From contig NZ_LBDA02000104.1 of NCBI RefSeq assembly GCF_000980885.2, forward strand, positions 1 to 45,314: a stretch of 45,314 nt of DNA, read 5' to 3'. How positions within the stretch are numbered: the stretch's first letter is position 1; each line of letters starts with the position of its first letter. The notes beneath the pieces are model-generated. The model was not told the DNA's origin and made no database searches. It worked only from the letters and a program-made list of their open reading frames with translations. The translations under genes and the position numbers were made by a program. This stretch comes from Streptomyces malaysiense (GTDB lineage: Bacteria; Actinomycetota; Actinomycetes; Streptomycetales; Streptomycetaceae). Positions 1 to 8,241 of this stretch are shown here, piece by piece.

Positions 1-24
1 CGTCGCCGGAACGTTCCGGCGACG
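1..24. repeat. Perfect 24-bp palindrome upstream of rnd
   Basis: Two 12-base arms, CGTCGCCGGAAC and its exact reverse complement, meet without a spacer at the window edge, 31 bases before the rnd start. It could be an operator or the terminator of a gene outside the window. The left context is not visible. Confidence 0.6.
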
Positions 25-55
25 GGCGCTGTCCGCGCATGGATACCCTTGACAG

Positions 56-1345
56 GTGACCGACGCCCAAGACACCGCAGCAGACAGCACCCGGCGCAGC
101 AATGGGGACACCTCTCCCGACGACGCCGGATCTTCTGTGACGGAGGCGCCGACACCCCTTCTCGAACCCCGTGAGGGCATTCCGCCCGTCGTCGCCGACG
201 CGGCGGCGCTCGCCGAGGTGGTCGCCGCCTTCGCCGCCGGCTCCGGGCCGGTCGCCGTGGACGCCGAGCGCGCCTCCGGGTACCGCTACGGCCAACGTGC
301 CTACCTGGTGCAGCTGCGCCGCGAGGGCGCCGGCAGCGCACTGATCGACCCCGTCGCCTGCCCGGACCTGTCCGCGCTCGGCGAGGCGCTGTCCGGTGTG
401 GAGTGGGTGCTGCACGCGGCCACCCAGGACCTGCCGTGCCTGCGCGAGATAGGCATGCTGCCGACCCGCCTGTTCGACACCGAGCTGGCCGGACGGCTCG
501 CCGGGTTCCCCAGGGTGGGCCTCGGCGCGATGGTGGAGAACGTCCTCGGCTTCGTCCTGGAGAAGGGGCACTCCGCCGTCGACTGGTCCACCCGCCCGCT
601 GCCCGAGCCGTGGCTGCGCTACGCCGCGCTGGACGTCGAACTCCTCGTGGACCTGCGCGACGCCCTGGAGAAGGAGCTGGACCGCCAGGGCAAGCTGGAG
701 TGGGCCCTCCAGGAGTTCGACGCGATCGCGAGCGCCCCGCCGGCCGAGCCCCGCAAGGAGCCGTGGCGCCGTACGTCCGGGATGCACAAGGTACGGCGCC
801 GCCGGCAGCTGGCCGTCGTACGGGAGCTGTGGGAGACGCGGGACCGCATCGCGCAGCGGCGCGACGTGTCCCCGGGCAAGGTGCTGGCGGACGTGGCGAT
901 CGTCGAGGCGGCACTGGCCCTGCCGGGCAATGTGCACGCGCTGGCCGCGCTGAACGGGTTCGGGCACCGGACCGGGCGCCGGCAGCTGGAGCAGTGGCAG
1001 GCGGCGGTGGACCGGGCGAAGGCACTGCCGGAATCCGAGCTGCCGCAGCCGGGACAGCCGGTGACGGGTCCGCCCCCGCCGCGGGCGTGGGCCGACAAGG
1101 ACCCGTCGGCGGCGGCGCGGCTGTCCGCGGCGCGGGCCGCGGTGACGGCGCTCGCCGAGCGGCTGTCCATGCCGCAGGAGAACCTGGTCTCCCCGGACAC
1201 CGTCCGCCGGCTCTGCTGGCAGCCGCCGGCCGCGGCCGACGCCGGGGCCGTCGCCGCCGCGCTCTCGGGGTACGGCGCGCGTCCGTGGCAGGTGGAGCTG
1301 GTGACGCCGGTGCTGGTCACCGCGCTGTCGTCGAAGGGCGCCTGA
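56..1345 (+). CDS. rnd: Ribonuclease D (3'-5' exoribonuclease, HRDC domain)
   Basis: A 429-residue DEDD-family exonuclease that should trim the 3' ends of stable RNAs in the cytoplasm. Exonuclease motif I is seen as VAVDAERA near residue 68, motif II around LHAATQDLPCL, and motif III as YAALDVELLVDL near 190. An HRDC helical domain follows at roughly 235-310. The first 45 residues are acidic and low complexity. The GTG start has no Shine-Dalgarno sequence; a TACCCT hexamer at 44-49 could be the -10 box of a leaderless message. The C-terminal 100 residues are proline/alanine rich, as in actinobacterial homologues. Family assignment is firm; the exact start is less so. Confidence 0.92.
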   Translation: MTDAQDTAADSTRRSNGDTSPDDAGSSVTEAPTPLLEPREGIPPVVADAAALAEVVAAFAAGSGPVAVDAERASGYRYGQRAYLVQLRREGAGSALIDPVACPDLSALGEALSGVEWVLHAATQDLPCLREIGMLPTRLFDTELAGRLAGFPRVGLGAMVENVLGFVLEKGHSAVDWSTRPLPEPWLRYAALDVELLVDLRDALEKELDRQGKLEWALQEFDAIASAPPAEPRKEPWRRTSGMHKVRRRRQLAVVRELWETRDRIAQRRDVSPGKVLADVAIVEAALALPGNVHALAALNGFGHRTGRRQLEQWQAAVDRAKALPESELPQPGQPVTGPPPPRAWADKDPSAAARLSAARAAVTALAERLSMPQENLVSPDTVRRLCWQPPAAADAGAVAAALSGYGARPWQVELVTPVLVTALSSKGA

Positions 1346-1410
1346 CCGCCGCCTTCCACCACGTCGTCGCGGCGGCCGCGGGTCGCCGCGAGCCGATCGC
1401 GCGCTTCCCC

Positions 1411-1428
1411 GCGCCCCTCGGGGGGCGC
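1411..1428 (+). terminator. Hairpin terminator of rnd
   Basis: GCGCCCC-TCGG-GGGGCGC, a 7-bp GC stem with a tetraloop 66 bases after the rnd stop codon. There is no T tract, as is common in Streptomyces. Confidence 0.55.
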
Positions 1429-1524
1429 CAGGACGCCGTACAGATCACGCCAACCTGTACATCGGTCCTGCCTCCCGCCGGTGTGACCTTCACCGCTGGC
1501 ACCTCTGACGCTGTGCAACTACAT

Positions 1525-1559
1525 TACTCGCAAGTAGCATGGGCTTAAGCAAGCGCTCA
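1525..1559 (+). promoter_or_regulatory. Two dyad motifs upstream of fadA (candidate TetR-type operators)
   Basis: TACTCGCAAGTA at 1525-1536 is a near-perfect inverted repeat. TAAGCAAGCGCTCA at 1546-1559 has the form TNAGC-N4-GCTNA. Both lie 30-60 bases before the fadA start, and possible -10 hexamers (TACATT at 1520, TAGCAT at 1535) overlap or flank them. TetR-family repressors commonly control actinobacterial beta-oxidation operons, but no such regulator is in this window, so the assignment is inference. Confidence 0.4.
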
Positions 1560-1587
1560 GCGTCCCGCACCATGGAGGAGAGCCATC

Positions 1588-2805
1588 GTGCCTCGTACCG
1601 TCAGGGACGTCGTCTTCGTCGACGGCGTCCGCACCCCGTTCGGCAAGGCGGGCCCGAAGGGCATCTACCACGAGACTCGCGCCGACGACCTCGTCGTCAA
1701 GGCGATCCGGGAGCTGCTGCGCCGCAACCCCGGCCTGGACCCGAAGAAGATCGACGAGGTCGCCATCGCCGCGACCACGCAGATCGGTGACCAGGGTCTG
1801 ACCCTCGGCCGCACCGCCGGCATCCTGGCCGGCCTGCCGCAGTCGGTGCCCGGTTACTCCATCGACCGCATGTGCGCCGGTGGTCTGACCTCCGTGACGT
1901 CCGTGGCCGGCTCCATCGCGTTCGGCGCCTACGACGCCGTCATCGCCGGTGGTGTCGAGCACATGGGCCGCCACCCGATGGGCGAGGCCGTCGACCCCAA
2001 CCCGCGCTTCGTCAGCGAGAAGCTGGTGGACGAGTCGGCCCTGTTCATGGGCATGACCGCGGAGAACCTGCACGACCGCTACCCGAGCCTCACCAAGCTG
2101 CGTGCCGACCAGTACGCGGTGCTCTCGCAGGAGAAGGCCGCCAAGGCGTACGCCGACGGCAAGATCCAGCAGGACCTGGTGCCGATCTCGGTGCGCCGCA
2201 CCACCCCCGTGGGCGGCGAGACCGGCTGGGGCCTGGTCACCGCCGACGAGCCGATGCGCCCGGGGACCACCCTGGAGGGGCTCGCCAACCTGAAGACGTC
2301 GTTCCGCGTCCACGGCCGCGTCACCGCCGGCAACTCGGCCGGTCTGAACGACGGTGCCACCGCGTCGATCGTCGCCGGCGAGGACTTCGCCCGCGAGAAC
2401 GGCCTCCCGGTCAAGATGCGCCTGGTCTCCTACGCCTTCGCCGGCGTGGAGCCCGAGGTCATGGGCTACGGCCCGATCCCGGCCACCGAGAAGGCGCTCG
2501 CCAAGGCGGGCCTGTCCATCTCCGACATCGGCCTGTTCGAGATCAACGAGGCCTTCGCCGTCCAGGTCCTGGCCTTCCTGGAGCACTACGGCATCGCGGA
2601 CGACGACGCGCGCGTCAACCAGTACGGCGGCGCCATCGCCTTCGGCCACCCGCTCGCCTCCTCCGGCATCCGGCTGATGACGCAGCTGGCCCGCCAGTTC
2701 GAGGAGCAGCCGCACGTCCGCTACGGCCTGACCACCATGTGCGTCGGCTTCGGCATGGGCGCGACGGTCATCTGGGAGAACCCGCACTTCGAGGGGGACA
2801 AGTGA
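1588..2805 (+). CDS. fadA: Acetyl-CoA C-acyltransferase (thiolase, beta-oxidation)
   Basis: A 405-residue degradative thiolase catalysing the last step of fatty-acid beta-oxidation, cleaving 3-ketoacyl-CoA with CoA. The nucleophilic cysteine is Cys96 in SIDRMCAGG. The C-terminal catalytic pair is seen as GHP (His354) and CVGFGMG (Cys385), and NEAFAVQVL is also present. The GTG start follows a strong GGAGGAG at 1574-1580. Its stop overlaps the fadB start as GTGA, so the two subunits of the trifunctional complex are translationally coupled. Length and all motifs are intact. Confidence 0.95.
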   Translation: MPRTVRDVVFVDGVRTPFGKAGPKGIYHETRADDLVVKAIRELLRRNPGLDPKKIDEVAIAATTQIGDQGLTLGRTAGILAGLPQSVPGYSIDRMCAGGLTSVTSVAGSIAFGAYDAVIAGGVEHMGRHPMGEAVDPNPRFVSEKLVDESALFMGMTAENLHDRYPSLTKLRADQYAVLSQEKAAKAYADGKIQQDLVPISVRRTTPVGGETGWGLVTADEPMRPGTTLEGLANLKTSFRVHGRVTAGNSAGLNDGATASIVAGEDFARENGLPVKMRLVSYAFAGVEPEVMGYGPIPATEKALAKAGLSISDIGLFEINEAFAVQVLAFLEHYGIADDDARVNQYGGAIAFGHPLASSGIRLMTQLARQFEEQPHVRYGLTTMCVGFGMGATVIWENPHFEGDK

Positions 2806-4928
2806 GCACCACCGAGCTTCTGGAGCAGGCTTCCGGCCTGTTCCCCGACGAGGTCGTCACCACGGCGCACGTGCGCCACTTCGACCTCCCCCTCGGCGCC
2901 GGCCGCTTCGCGCTGATCACGCTGGACAACGGCCTGGACCACACCAAGCCGACCACGTTCGGCCCGGCCTCGCTCGCCAACCTGAACGCGGCGATCGACC
3001 AGGTCGAGCAGGAGGCCGCGGACGGCGCGATCGCCGGTATCGGCATCACCGGCAAGCCGTTCATCTTCGCCGTCGGCGCCGACCTCAAGGGCGTCGAGCT
3101 GCTGAAGGAGCACGAGCACGCGCTCGCCATCGGCAAGGGCGGCCACGAGGTCTTCAAGCGCCTCGCGGGCCTCGCCGTGCCGACCTTCGCCTACTACAAC
3201 GGCGCTGCCATGGGCGGCGGTGTCGAGGTCGGCCTGCACTGCACCTACCGGACCGTCTCCCAGGCGATCCCGGCGTTCTCGCTGCCCGAGGTCTTCCTCG
3301 GTCTGGTCCCCGGCTGGGGCGGCTGCACCCTGCTGCCGAACCTGATCGGCGCCGACAAGGCCGTCTCGGTCATCATCGAGAACTCGCTGAACCAGAACAA
3401 GCAGCTCAAGGGCAAGCAGGTCTTCGAACTCGGCATCGCCGACGCCATCTTCGAGGGTGCCGACTTCCTGGAGCAGTCGCTGCTGTGGACGGCCGGTGTC
3501 CTCAAGGGCGACGTCACGGTCGAGCGCCCGGAGATCGACCGCGGCGAGGCCTGGGACCAGGCCGTCGCCAAGGGCCGCTTCGTCGCCGACTCCAAGGTGC
3601 ACGGCGCCGCCCCGGCCGCCTACCGCGCCCTGGACATCATCGAGGCCGCCAGGAACGGTGACCTCCAGCAGGGTTACGACGCCGAGGACCAGGCGCTCGC
3701 CGACCTGATCATGGGCGGCGAACTGCGTGCCGGCATCTACTCGTTCAACCTGGTGCAGAAGCGCGGCAAGCGCCCCGTCGGCGCCCCGGACAAGAGCCTG
3801 GCCCGCCCGGTCACCAAGGTCGGCGTCGTCGGCGCCGGACTGATGGCCAGCCAGCTCGCGCTGCTCTTCCTGCGCCGCCTGGAGGTGCCGGTCGTGCTGA
3901 CCGACATCGACCAGGAGCGCGTCGACAAGGGTGTGGGCTACGTCCACGCCGAGATCGACAAGCTGCTCGGCAAGGGCCGCATCCACCAGGACAAGGCCAA
4001 CCGCCTCAAGGCGCTGGTCACCGGTGTCCTGGACAAGGCCGAGGGCTTCGCGGACGCGGACTTCATCATCGAAGCCGTGTTCGAGGAGATGAGCGTCAAG
4101 CAGAAGGTGTTCGCCGAGGTCGAGGCGGTCGCCCCGGCGCACGCGGTCCTCGCGACCAACACCTCCTCGCTGTCGGTGTCGGAGATGGCCTCCAAGCTCC
4201 AGCACCCCGAGCGGGTCGTGGGCTTCCACTTCTTCAACCCGGTCGCGATCCTGCCGCTGCTGGAGATCGTCCGCGGTGAGCGCACCGACGACGCCTCCCT
4301 GGCCACCGCCTTCGCGGTCGCCAAGAAGCTCAAGAAGACCGCGGTGCTGGTCAAGGACGCCCCGGCGTTCGTCGTGAACCGCATCCTGACCCGTTTCATG
4401 GGCGAGATCCAGAACGTCATCGACGAGGGCACCCCGGTCGAGACCGCCGAGAAGGCCGTCGAGCCGCTGGGCCTGCCGATGTCCCCGCTGGTCCTGCTCG
4501 AACTGGTCGGCCCGGCGATCGGCCTGCACGTCTCGGAGACCCTCAACCGGGCCTTCCCGGACCGCTTCACGGTCTCCCCGAACCTCAAGGCCGTGGTCGA
4601 GGCCGGCAAGCGCGGCTTCTACGTCTACGACAGCGGCAAGCCGGAGCTGGACCCCGAGGTCGCCGCTCTCCTCAAGCAGGGCGATGTCGTCCTGACCGAG
4701 GAGCAGGTGCGCGACCGGGTCCTGGACGCGGTGGCGCAGGAGATCGGGCTCATGCTGGACGAGGGCGTCGTCGCCGAGGCCCAGGACATCGACCTGTGCC
4801 TGATCACCGGCGCCGGCTGGCCCTTCCACCTGGGCGGCATCACGCCGTACCTGGACCGCGAGGGCGTCTCGGAGCGGGTGAACGGCAAGCCGTTCCTGGC
4901 CCCGGGCGTGGCGAGCGTCCCGGCGTAA
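2802..4928 (+). CDS. fadB: Fatty-acid oxidation complex alpha subunit (enoyl-CoA hydratase / 3-hydroxyacyl-CoA dehydrogenase)
   Basis: A 708-residue bifunctional enzyme that hydrates trans-2-enoyl-CoA and oxidises L-3-hydroxyacyl-CoA with NAD, partner of the thiolase upstream. The N-terminal crotonase domain (about 1-300) shows GGGVEVG and LPEVFLGLVPGWGG, which carry the two glutamates expected in FadB. The dehydrogenase Rossmann motif VGVVGAG begins near residue 338, with the catalytic-histidine motif GFHFFNPV near 475. A second dehydrogenase C-terminal domain extends to the end. The start is the GTG overlapping the fadA stop by 4 bases; the open frame extends far upstream, but that part is antisense-like shadow inside fadA. 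Confidence 0.95.
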   Translation: MSTTELLEQASGLFPDEVVTTAHVRHFDLPLGAGRFALITLDNGLDHTKPTTFGPASLANLNAAIDQVEQEAADGAIAGIGITGKPFIFAVGADLKGVELLKEHEHALAIGKGGHEVFKRLAGLAVPTFAYYNGAAMGGGVEVGLHCTYRTVSQAIPAFSLPEVFLGLVPGWGGCTLLPNLIGADKAVSVIIENSLNQNKQLKGKQVFELGIADAIFEGADFLEQSLLWTAGVLKGDVTVERPEIDRGEAWDQAVAKGRFVADSKVHGAAPAAYRALDIIEAARNGDLQQGYDAEDQALADLIMGGELRAGIYSFNLVQKRGKRPVGAPDKSLARPVTKVGVVGAGLMASQLALLFLRRLEVPVVLTDIDQERVDKGVGYVHAEIDKLLGKGRIHQDKANRLKALVTGVLDKAEGFADADFIIEAVFEEMSVKQKVFAEVEAVAPAHAVLATNTSSLSVSEMASKLQHPERVVGFHFFNPVAILPLLEIVRGERTDDASLATAFAVAKKLKKTAVLVKDAPAFVVNRILTRFMGEIQNVIDEGTPVETAEKAVEPLGLPMSPLVLLELVGPAIGLHVSETLNRAFPDRFTVSPNLKAVVEAGKRGFYVYDSGKPELDPEVAALLKQGDVVLTEEQVRDRVLDAVAQEIGLMLDEGVVAEAQDIDLCLITGAGWPFHLGGITPYLDREGVSERVNGKPFLAPGVASVPA

Positions 4929-4945
4929 CCCCGGCAGCGACGTGC

Positions 4946-4973
4946 AGGGCCCCCGCCTCGGCGGGGGCCCTTT
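4946..4973 (+). terminator. Rho-independent terminator of fadAB
   Basis: A perfect 12-bp stem, AGGGCCCCCGCC with its complement across a TC loop, followed by TTT, 17 bases after the fadB stop. Confidence 0.92.
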
Positions 4974-5060
4974 CGTTCGCGCACGGCACGGTCGGGCCGC
5001 ACCGCTCTCGGTCCGCCCGGAACGCCCGGTCCGCCCGGACCGTCACTCGGGCAGTCGGTC

Positions 5061-5096
5061 GCCCGGACCGCCGCCCGGACCGCCGCTCAGACCGCT
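5061..5096. repeat. 12-bp tandem repeat at the 3' end of the leftward gene
   Basis: Two exact copies of GCCCGGACCGCC (5061-5072 and 5073-5084) and a diverged third copy covering the stop codon of the gene that ends at 5087. Confidence 0.7.
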
Positions 5097-6103
5097 CGCC
5101 ACGCCTCCAGCGCGAGGCCGGGCTCGTCCTTGCGGCGGGTCAGCAGGAGTTGGCCGGTCGACGGGGACAGGGTCGCCGCGACCACCCGGCCGTCCCGGTC
5201 CGTCGTGAGGGACACCCGGGCGTCCACCGTGAGCCGGGGGCCCGACTCGGTCCACCAGGCCCCGGCGGACTCCAGTTCGGTCGGGTAGGCGGCGAAGGCG
5301 ACGCGGCCGGCGGCGGAGCGCTGGGCCAGCAGGGTGCAGTCGTGGCCGTCGAGGTCGCAGCGGACGGCGCTCACCGGGCCGTGGCCGGCGGCCGTCAGCA
5401 GGGTGACCGGCTCGCCGCCCGGCCGCCAGGCGCACAGCTCGCCGTCGGTGCCGGTGTAGTAGAGCGTCGTGCTGTCGGCGGACGTGGCGAGGGCGTACAG
5501 GCTCCCTGGGCGGACCGGGGCCTTCAGGGGCTCCTGGAGCACCGGCTCGGCGCCGGAGGCCTCCTGACGCCAGTGCAGGACGCCCTCGGGGCCCGGCGCG
5601 TACAGCTCGACCCCGCCGGACTCCCCCGTCACCGCGGCGAGTCCGTCCTGGACGTCCTTGCCGCCGAGGTCCCGCCAGGGCTCCCAGCCGCCCTTCTCCT
5701 TCTGCGCGAGCATGCTGACGCCGCCGCCCTTGTTGCGCACGAAGACATGGGCGCGGCCCTGGGCGTCGACGGCGACGGCGGGCCGGCCGGTGCGGTCGCC
5801 CTTCTTGTCGGGGTGACCGACCGGGCTCCAGTCCAGGGCGGCGAGGTGGGCGCGGAAGTGGGTGGAGTGCACGAGGCCCGACCCGCCCTCGCCGGTGGGC
5901 CGCCAGGACACCAGGTGGGCATAGCCGTCCGCGCCCTGGCCGAGGGCCGGGACGGGATGCAGTCTCTGTTCGCCGCCGACCTTGCGCGGGCCGGTCCAGG
6001 GGCCGCCGGGGGCGCTCTCCGCCCGGCACAGGACGGCGTCGCCCGACGACTGGTAGACACTGAGCCGGCCGTCTCGGCCACGCAGGAGCCAGTCTCCGTT
6101 CAC
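5087..6103 (-). CDS. Hypothetical beta-propeller-like protein
   Basis: A 338-residue protein with no signal peptide or membrane segment. It consists of repeated units of about 45-50 residues with tryptophan and Gly/Asp-rich turns (for example DGRLSVYQS, GPWTGPRKVGG, GGWEPWRDLGG, GELCAWRPGG). This pattern is typical of PLL-lectin or sialidase-like beta-propellers, where each blade samples a ligand or simply forms a scaffold. No catalytic motif is recognised. The start is a GTG with a weak ribosome site, and a nearby downstream start is possible. It is divergent from the NYN-type gene, with 46 bases between them. Function is unknown. Confidence 0.75.
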   Translation of the reverse strand: MNGDWLLRGRDGRLSVYQSSGDAVLCRAESAPGGPWTGPRKVGGEQRLHPVPALGQGADGYAHLVSWRPTGEGGSGLVHSTHFRAHLAALDWSPVGHPDKKGDRTGRPAVAVDAQGRAHVFVRNKGGGVSMLAQKEKGGWEPWRDLGGKDVQDGLAAVTGESGGVELYAPGPEGVLHWRQEASGAEPVLQEPLKAPVRPGSLYALATSADSTTLYYTGTDGELCAWRPGGEPVTLLTAAGHGPVSAVRCDLDGHDCTLLAQRSAAGRVAFAAYPTELESAGAWWTESGPRLTVDARVSLTTDRDGRVVAATLSPSTGQLLLTRRKDEPGLALEAWRAV

Positions 6104-6149
6104 CCGGTCACTTTAAGCCGGGGCCCCGGACGCCCGGCGAGCGGGCACC

Positions 6150-6536
6150 ATGGCAGGCATGACGAACATCCTGCCCCTGCTCGTCGTCGACGGCGCCAAC
6201 GTGGTCGGCTCCGTGCCCGACGGCTGGTGGCGCGACCGGCGCGGGGCCGCCGAACGGCTGCGCGACCGCCTGGTGGCGTACGCCGCCTCCGGCACGGCCG
6301 AGCTGTCAGGGCCGCTCGAACTGGTGCTGGTGGTCGAGGGCGCCGCCCGCGGGGTGGGGTCCGTGCCGGGGGTGCGGGTGGCGGAGGCGTCCGGCAGCGG
6401 GGACGACCGGATCGTGGAGCTGGTGGCGGAGGCGGCGGGCCGCACCTGTCTGGTCGTCACCGCGGACCGTGAACTGCGGCGCCGGGTGACGGCGCTGGGG
6501 GCGCGGGTGACCGGGCCCCGCGCGGTGCTCGGCTGA
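6150..6536 (+). CDS. NYN/PIN-type putative nuclease domain protein
   Basis: A 128-residue single-domain protein. It begins the fold with LLVVDGANVVGS, then has SGSGDDRIVELV and LVVTADRELRRRV. The spaced aspartates (in VVDGAN, GDD and TAD) are the usual metal-binding acids of the NYN/PIN ribonuclease superfamily. Similar actinobacterial proteins are sometimes labelled NTP pyrophosphohydrolases, but the sequence looks PIN-like to me. ATG 6159 is an alternative start with equally weak ribosome-site evidence. It converges on the permease gene with only 42 bases between the stops. Confidence 0.75.
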   Translation: MAGMTNILPLLVVDGANVVGSVPDGWWRDRRGAAERLRDRLVAYAASGTAELSGPLELVLVVEGAARGVGSVPGVRVAEASGSGDDRIVELVAEAAGRTCLVVTADRELRRRVTALGARVTGPRAVLG

Positions 6537-6578
6537 GCCGGCCGCGCCGCCCGGCGGGACACGACGACGGGGCGCGGG

Positions 6579-8090
6579 TCACGACGTCGGCGGCGCGGGT
6601 TCCGGTTCGGCCGGCCGCTCGGAGTGGGCGAGGCGGCTGTGCGAGCGGCCGTAGAGGAAGTAGACGGCGAAACCGATCACCATCCAGATGGCGAACCGCA
6701 GCCAGGTCTCGGCGGGCAGATTGAGCATCAGCCAGAACGTGGCGCACACGGAGAGGACCGGAACGAACGGAACCCACGGGGTGCGAAAGGCGCGGGGCAG
6801 GTCGGGACGTGTCCGGCGCAGGATGATCACGCTGATCGCCACGACCACGAACGCGAACAACGTGCCGATGTTGACCAGTTCGGCAAGCTCGCTGAGGCTG
6901 GTGAAACCGGCGACGATCGCGATGACCACACCGAGCAGGATGGTCGGCCGGTGCGGGGTCCGGAACCGGGGGTGCACCCGGGAGAAGAAGCGCGGCAGCA
7001 GCCCGTCGCGGCTCATCGCGAAGAACACCCGGGTCTGGCCGAGCAGCAGGATCAGGCACACGGTGGTCAGGCCGATCGCGGCGCCGAAGCTGATCACGCC
7101 CGCGTACCAGGGGTGCCCGACGGACTTGAAGGCGTCGGCGAGCGGGGCGGCCACGGACAGCTGGGTGTAGTTCTGCATGCCCGTGACGACGACGGAGACG
7201 GCCACGTACAGCACGGTGCAGATGAGCAGCGAGCCGAGGATGCCGCGCGGCACGTCCCGCTGCGGGTTGCGGGTCTCCTCGGCGGCGGTGGCCACGATGT
7301 CGAAGCCGATGAAGGCGAAGAACACCACCGAGGCGGCGGTGAAGATGCCCATCACGCCGAAGTTCGCGGGCGCCCACCCGAACATCAGCTGCACCAGCGG
7401 CGCCTTGAGGCTCCCGCCCGCCGGCACCGGCTGGGCCGGCGGGATGAAGGGGTGGTAGTTGCGGGCGCTCACGAAGAAGGCGCCGGCGATGATCACGATG
7501 AGCACGACGGCCACCTTGATCGCGACGACCAGCGAGGTGATCCGCGCCGAGAGCTTCATGCCGAGGACGAGGATCGCGGTCAGGACGAGCACCAGCAGCG
7601 CGGCGAGGATGTCGAAGCCGAAGCCGTGGGCGCCGTCCCGTCCGGAGAGGTACTCCGGCAGGTGCCAGCCCACGTTGTCCAGCAGTGAGCGGATGTAGCC
7701 GGACCAGCCGACCGCGACCACCGCGGTGCCGAGCGCGAACTCCAGGACCAGGTCCCAGCCGATGATCCAGGCGGGCAGCTCGCCCAGGGAGGCGTAGCTG
7801 AAGGTGTACGCCGAGCCCGCCACCGGGACCGTGGACGCGAACTCGGCGTAGCACAGGGCGGCGAGGGCGCAGACCACGCCGGCGGCGACGAAGGCCAGGG
7901 CGACCGCGGGGCCGGCGTTGTTCTTGGCGACCTGTCCGGTCAGGACGAAGATACCGGTACCGATGATCACACCGACGCCGAAGACGGTCAGATCGAGGGC
8001 GGAGAGCGACTTCCTGAGCGCGTGCTCCGGTTCCTCGGTGTCCCGGATCGACTGCTCGACGTTCTTCGTCCGGAAGAGTGAGCTGCTCAC
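6579..8090 (-). CDS. APC-family amino-acid permease (cationic amino-acid transporter type)
   Basis: A 503-residue integral membrane protein with about 12-14 hydrophobic helices. The first helix carries the APC signature GVGVIIGTGIFVLTG, where unwound Gly-rich sequence binds the substrate backbone. Downstream is YAEFASTVPVAGSAYTF, typical of the CAT/YfnA group. I chose GTG 8090 because GGGAGG lies 7-8 bases before it; the GTG at 8105 would sit on the ribosome site. The substrate is not decided by sequence. It follows dxs in the same direction, but a strong terminator separates them, so it probably has its own promoter. Confidence 0.88.
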   Translation of the reverse strand: MSSSLFRTKNVEQSIRDTEEPEHALRKSLSALDLTVFGVGVIIGTGIFVLTGQVAKNNAGPAVALAFVAAGVVCALAALCYAEFASTVPVAGSAYTFSYASLGELPAWIIGWDLVLEFALGTAVVAVGWSGYIRSLLDNVGWHLPEYLSGRDGAHGFGFDILAALLVLVLTAILVLGMKLSARITSLVVAIKVAVVLIVIIAGAFFVSARNYHPFIPPAQPVPAGGSLKAPLVQLMFGWAPANFGVMGIFTAASVVFFAFIGFDIVATAAEETRNPQRDVPRGILGSLLICTVLYVAVSVVVTGMQNYTQLSVAAPLADAFKSVGHPWYAGVISFGAAIGLTTVCLILLLGQTRVFFAMSRDGLLPRFFSRVHPRFRTPHRPTILLGVVIAIVAGFTSLSELAELVNIGTLFAFVVVAISVIILRRTRPDLPRAFRTPWVPFVPVLSVCATFWLMLNLPAETWLRFAIWMVIGFAVYFLYGRSHSRLAHSERPAEPEPAPPTS

Positions 8091-8183
8091 GTTGCTGCCT
8101 CCCACGCTTGTCGTCCTCGACCTGGTCGACTTGATCGAGAGGTTCGGGACGCGAGTGCCCCGTGACAGGCAGGCTTACGCACA

Positions 8184-8225
8184 CGGGCCGGTTCCGCCAC
8201 CGCAAGGAGGGGCGGAACCGGCCCG
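8184..8225 (-). terminator. Terminator of dxs
   Basis: A perfect 15-bp inverted repeat (CGGGCCGGTTCCGCC and complement) with a 12-base spacer, directly after the dxs stop at 8242. No T tract is present. Confidence 0.85.
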
Positions 8226-8241
8226 GTTGGGATCGCCGGTC

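Noticed and set aside
2721..4829. A 702-residue minus-strand open frame opposite fadB
   Set aside because: Its composition (Asp/Leu/Val/Gly/Arg/His-rich, no domains) is the usual antisense shadow of a GC-rich gene, and fadB is unmistakable.
8103..8105. Upstream GTG as the start of the APC permease
   Set aside because: It overlaps the GGGAGG ribosome site that serves GTG 8090.
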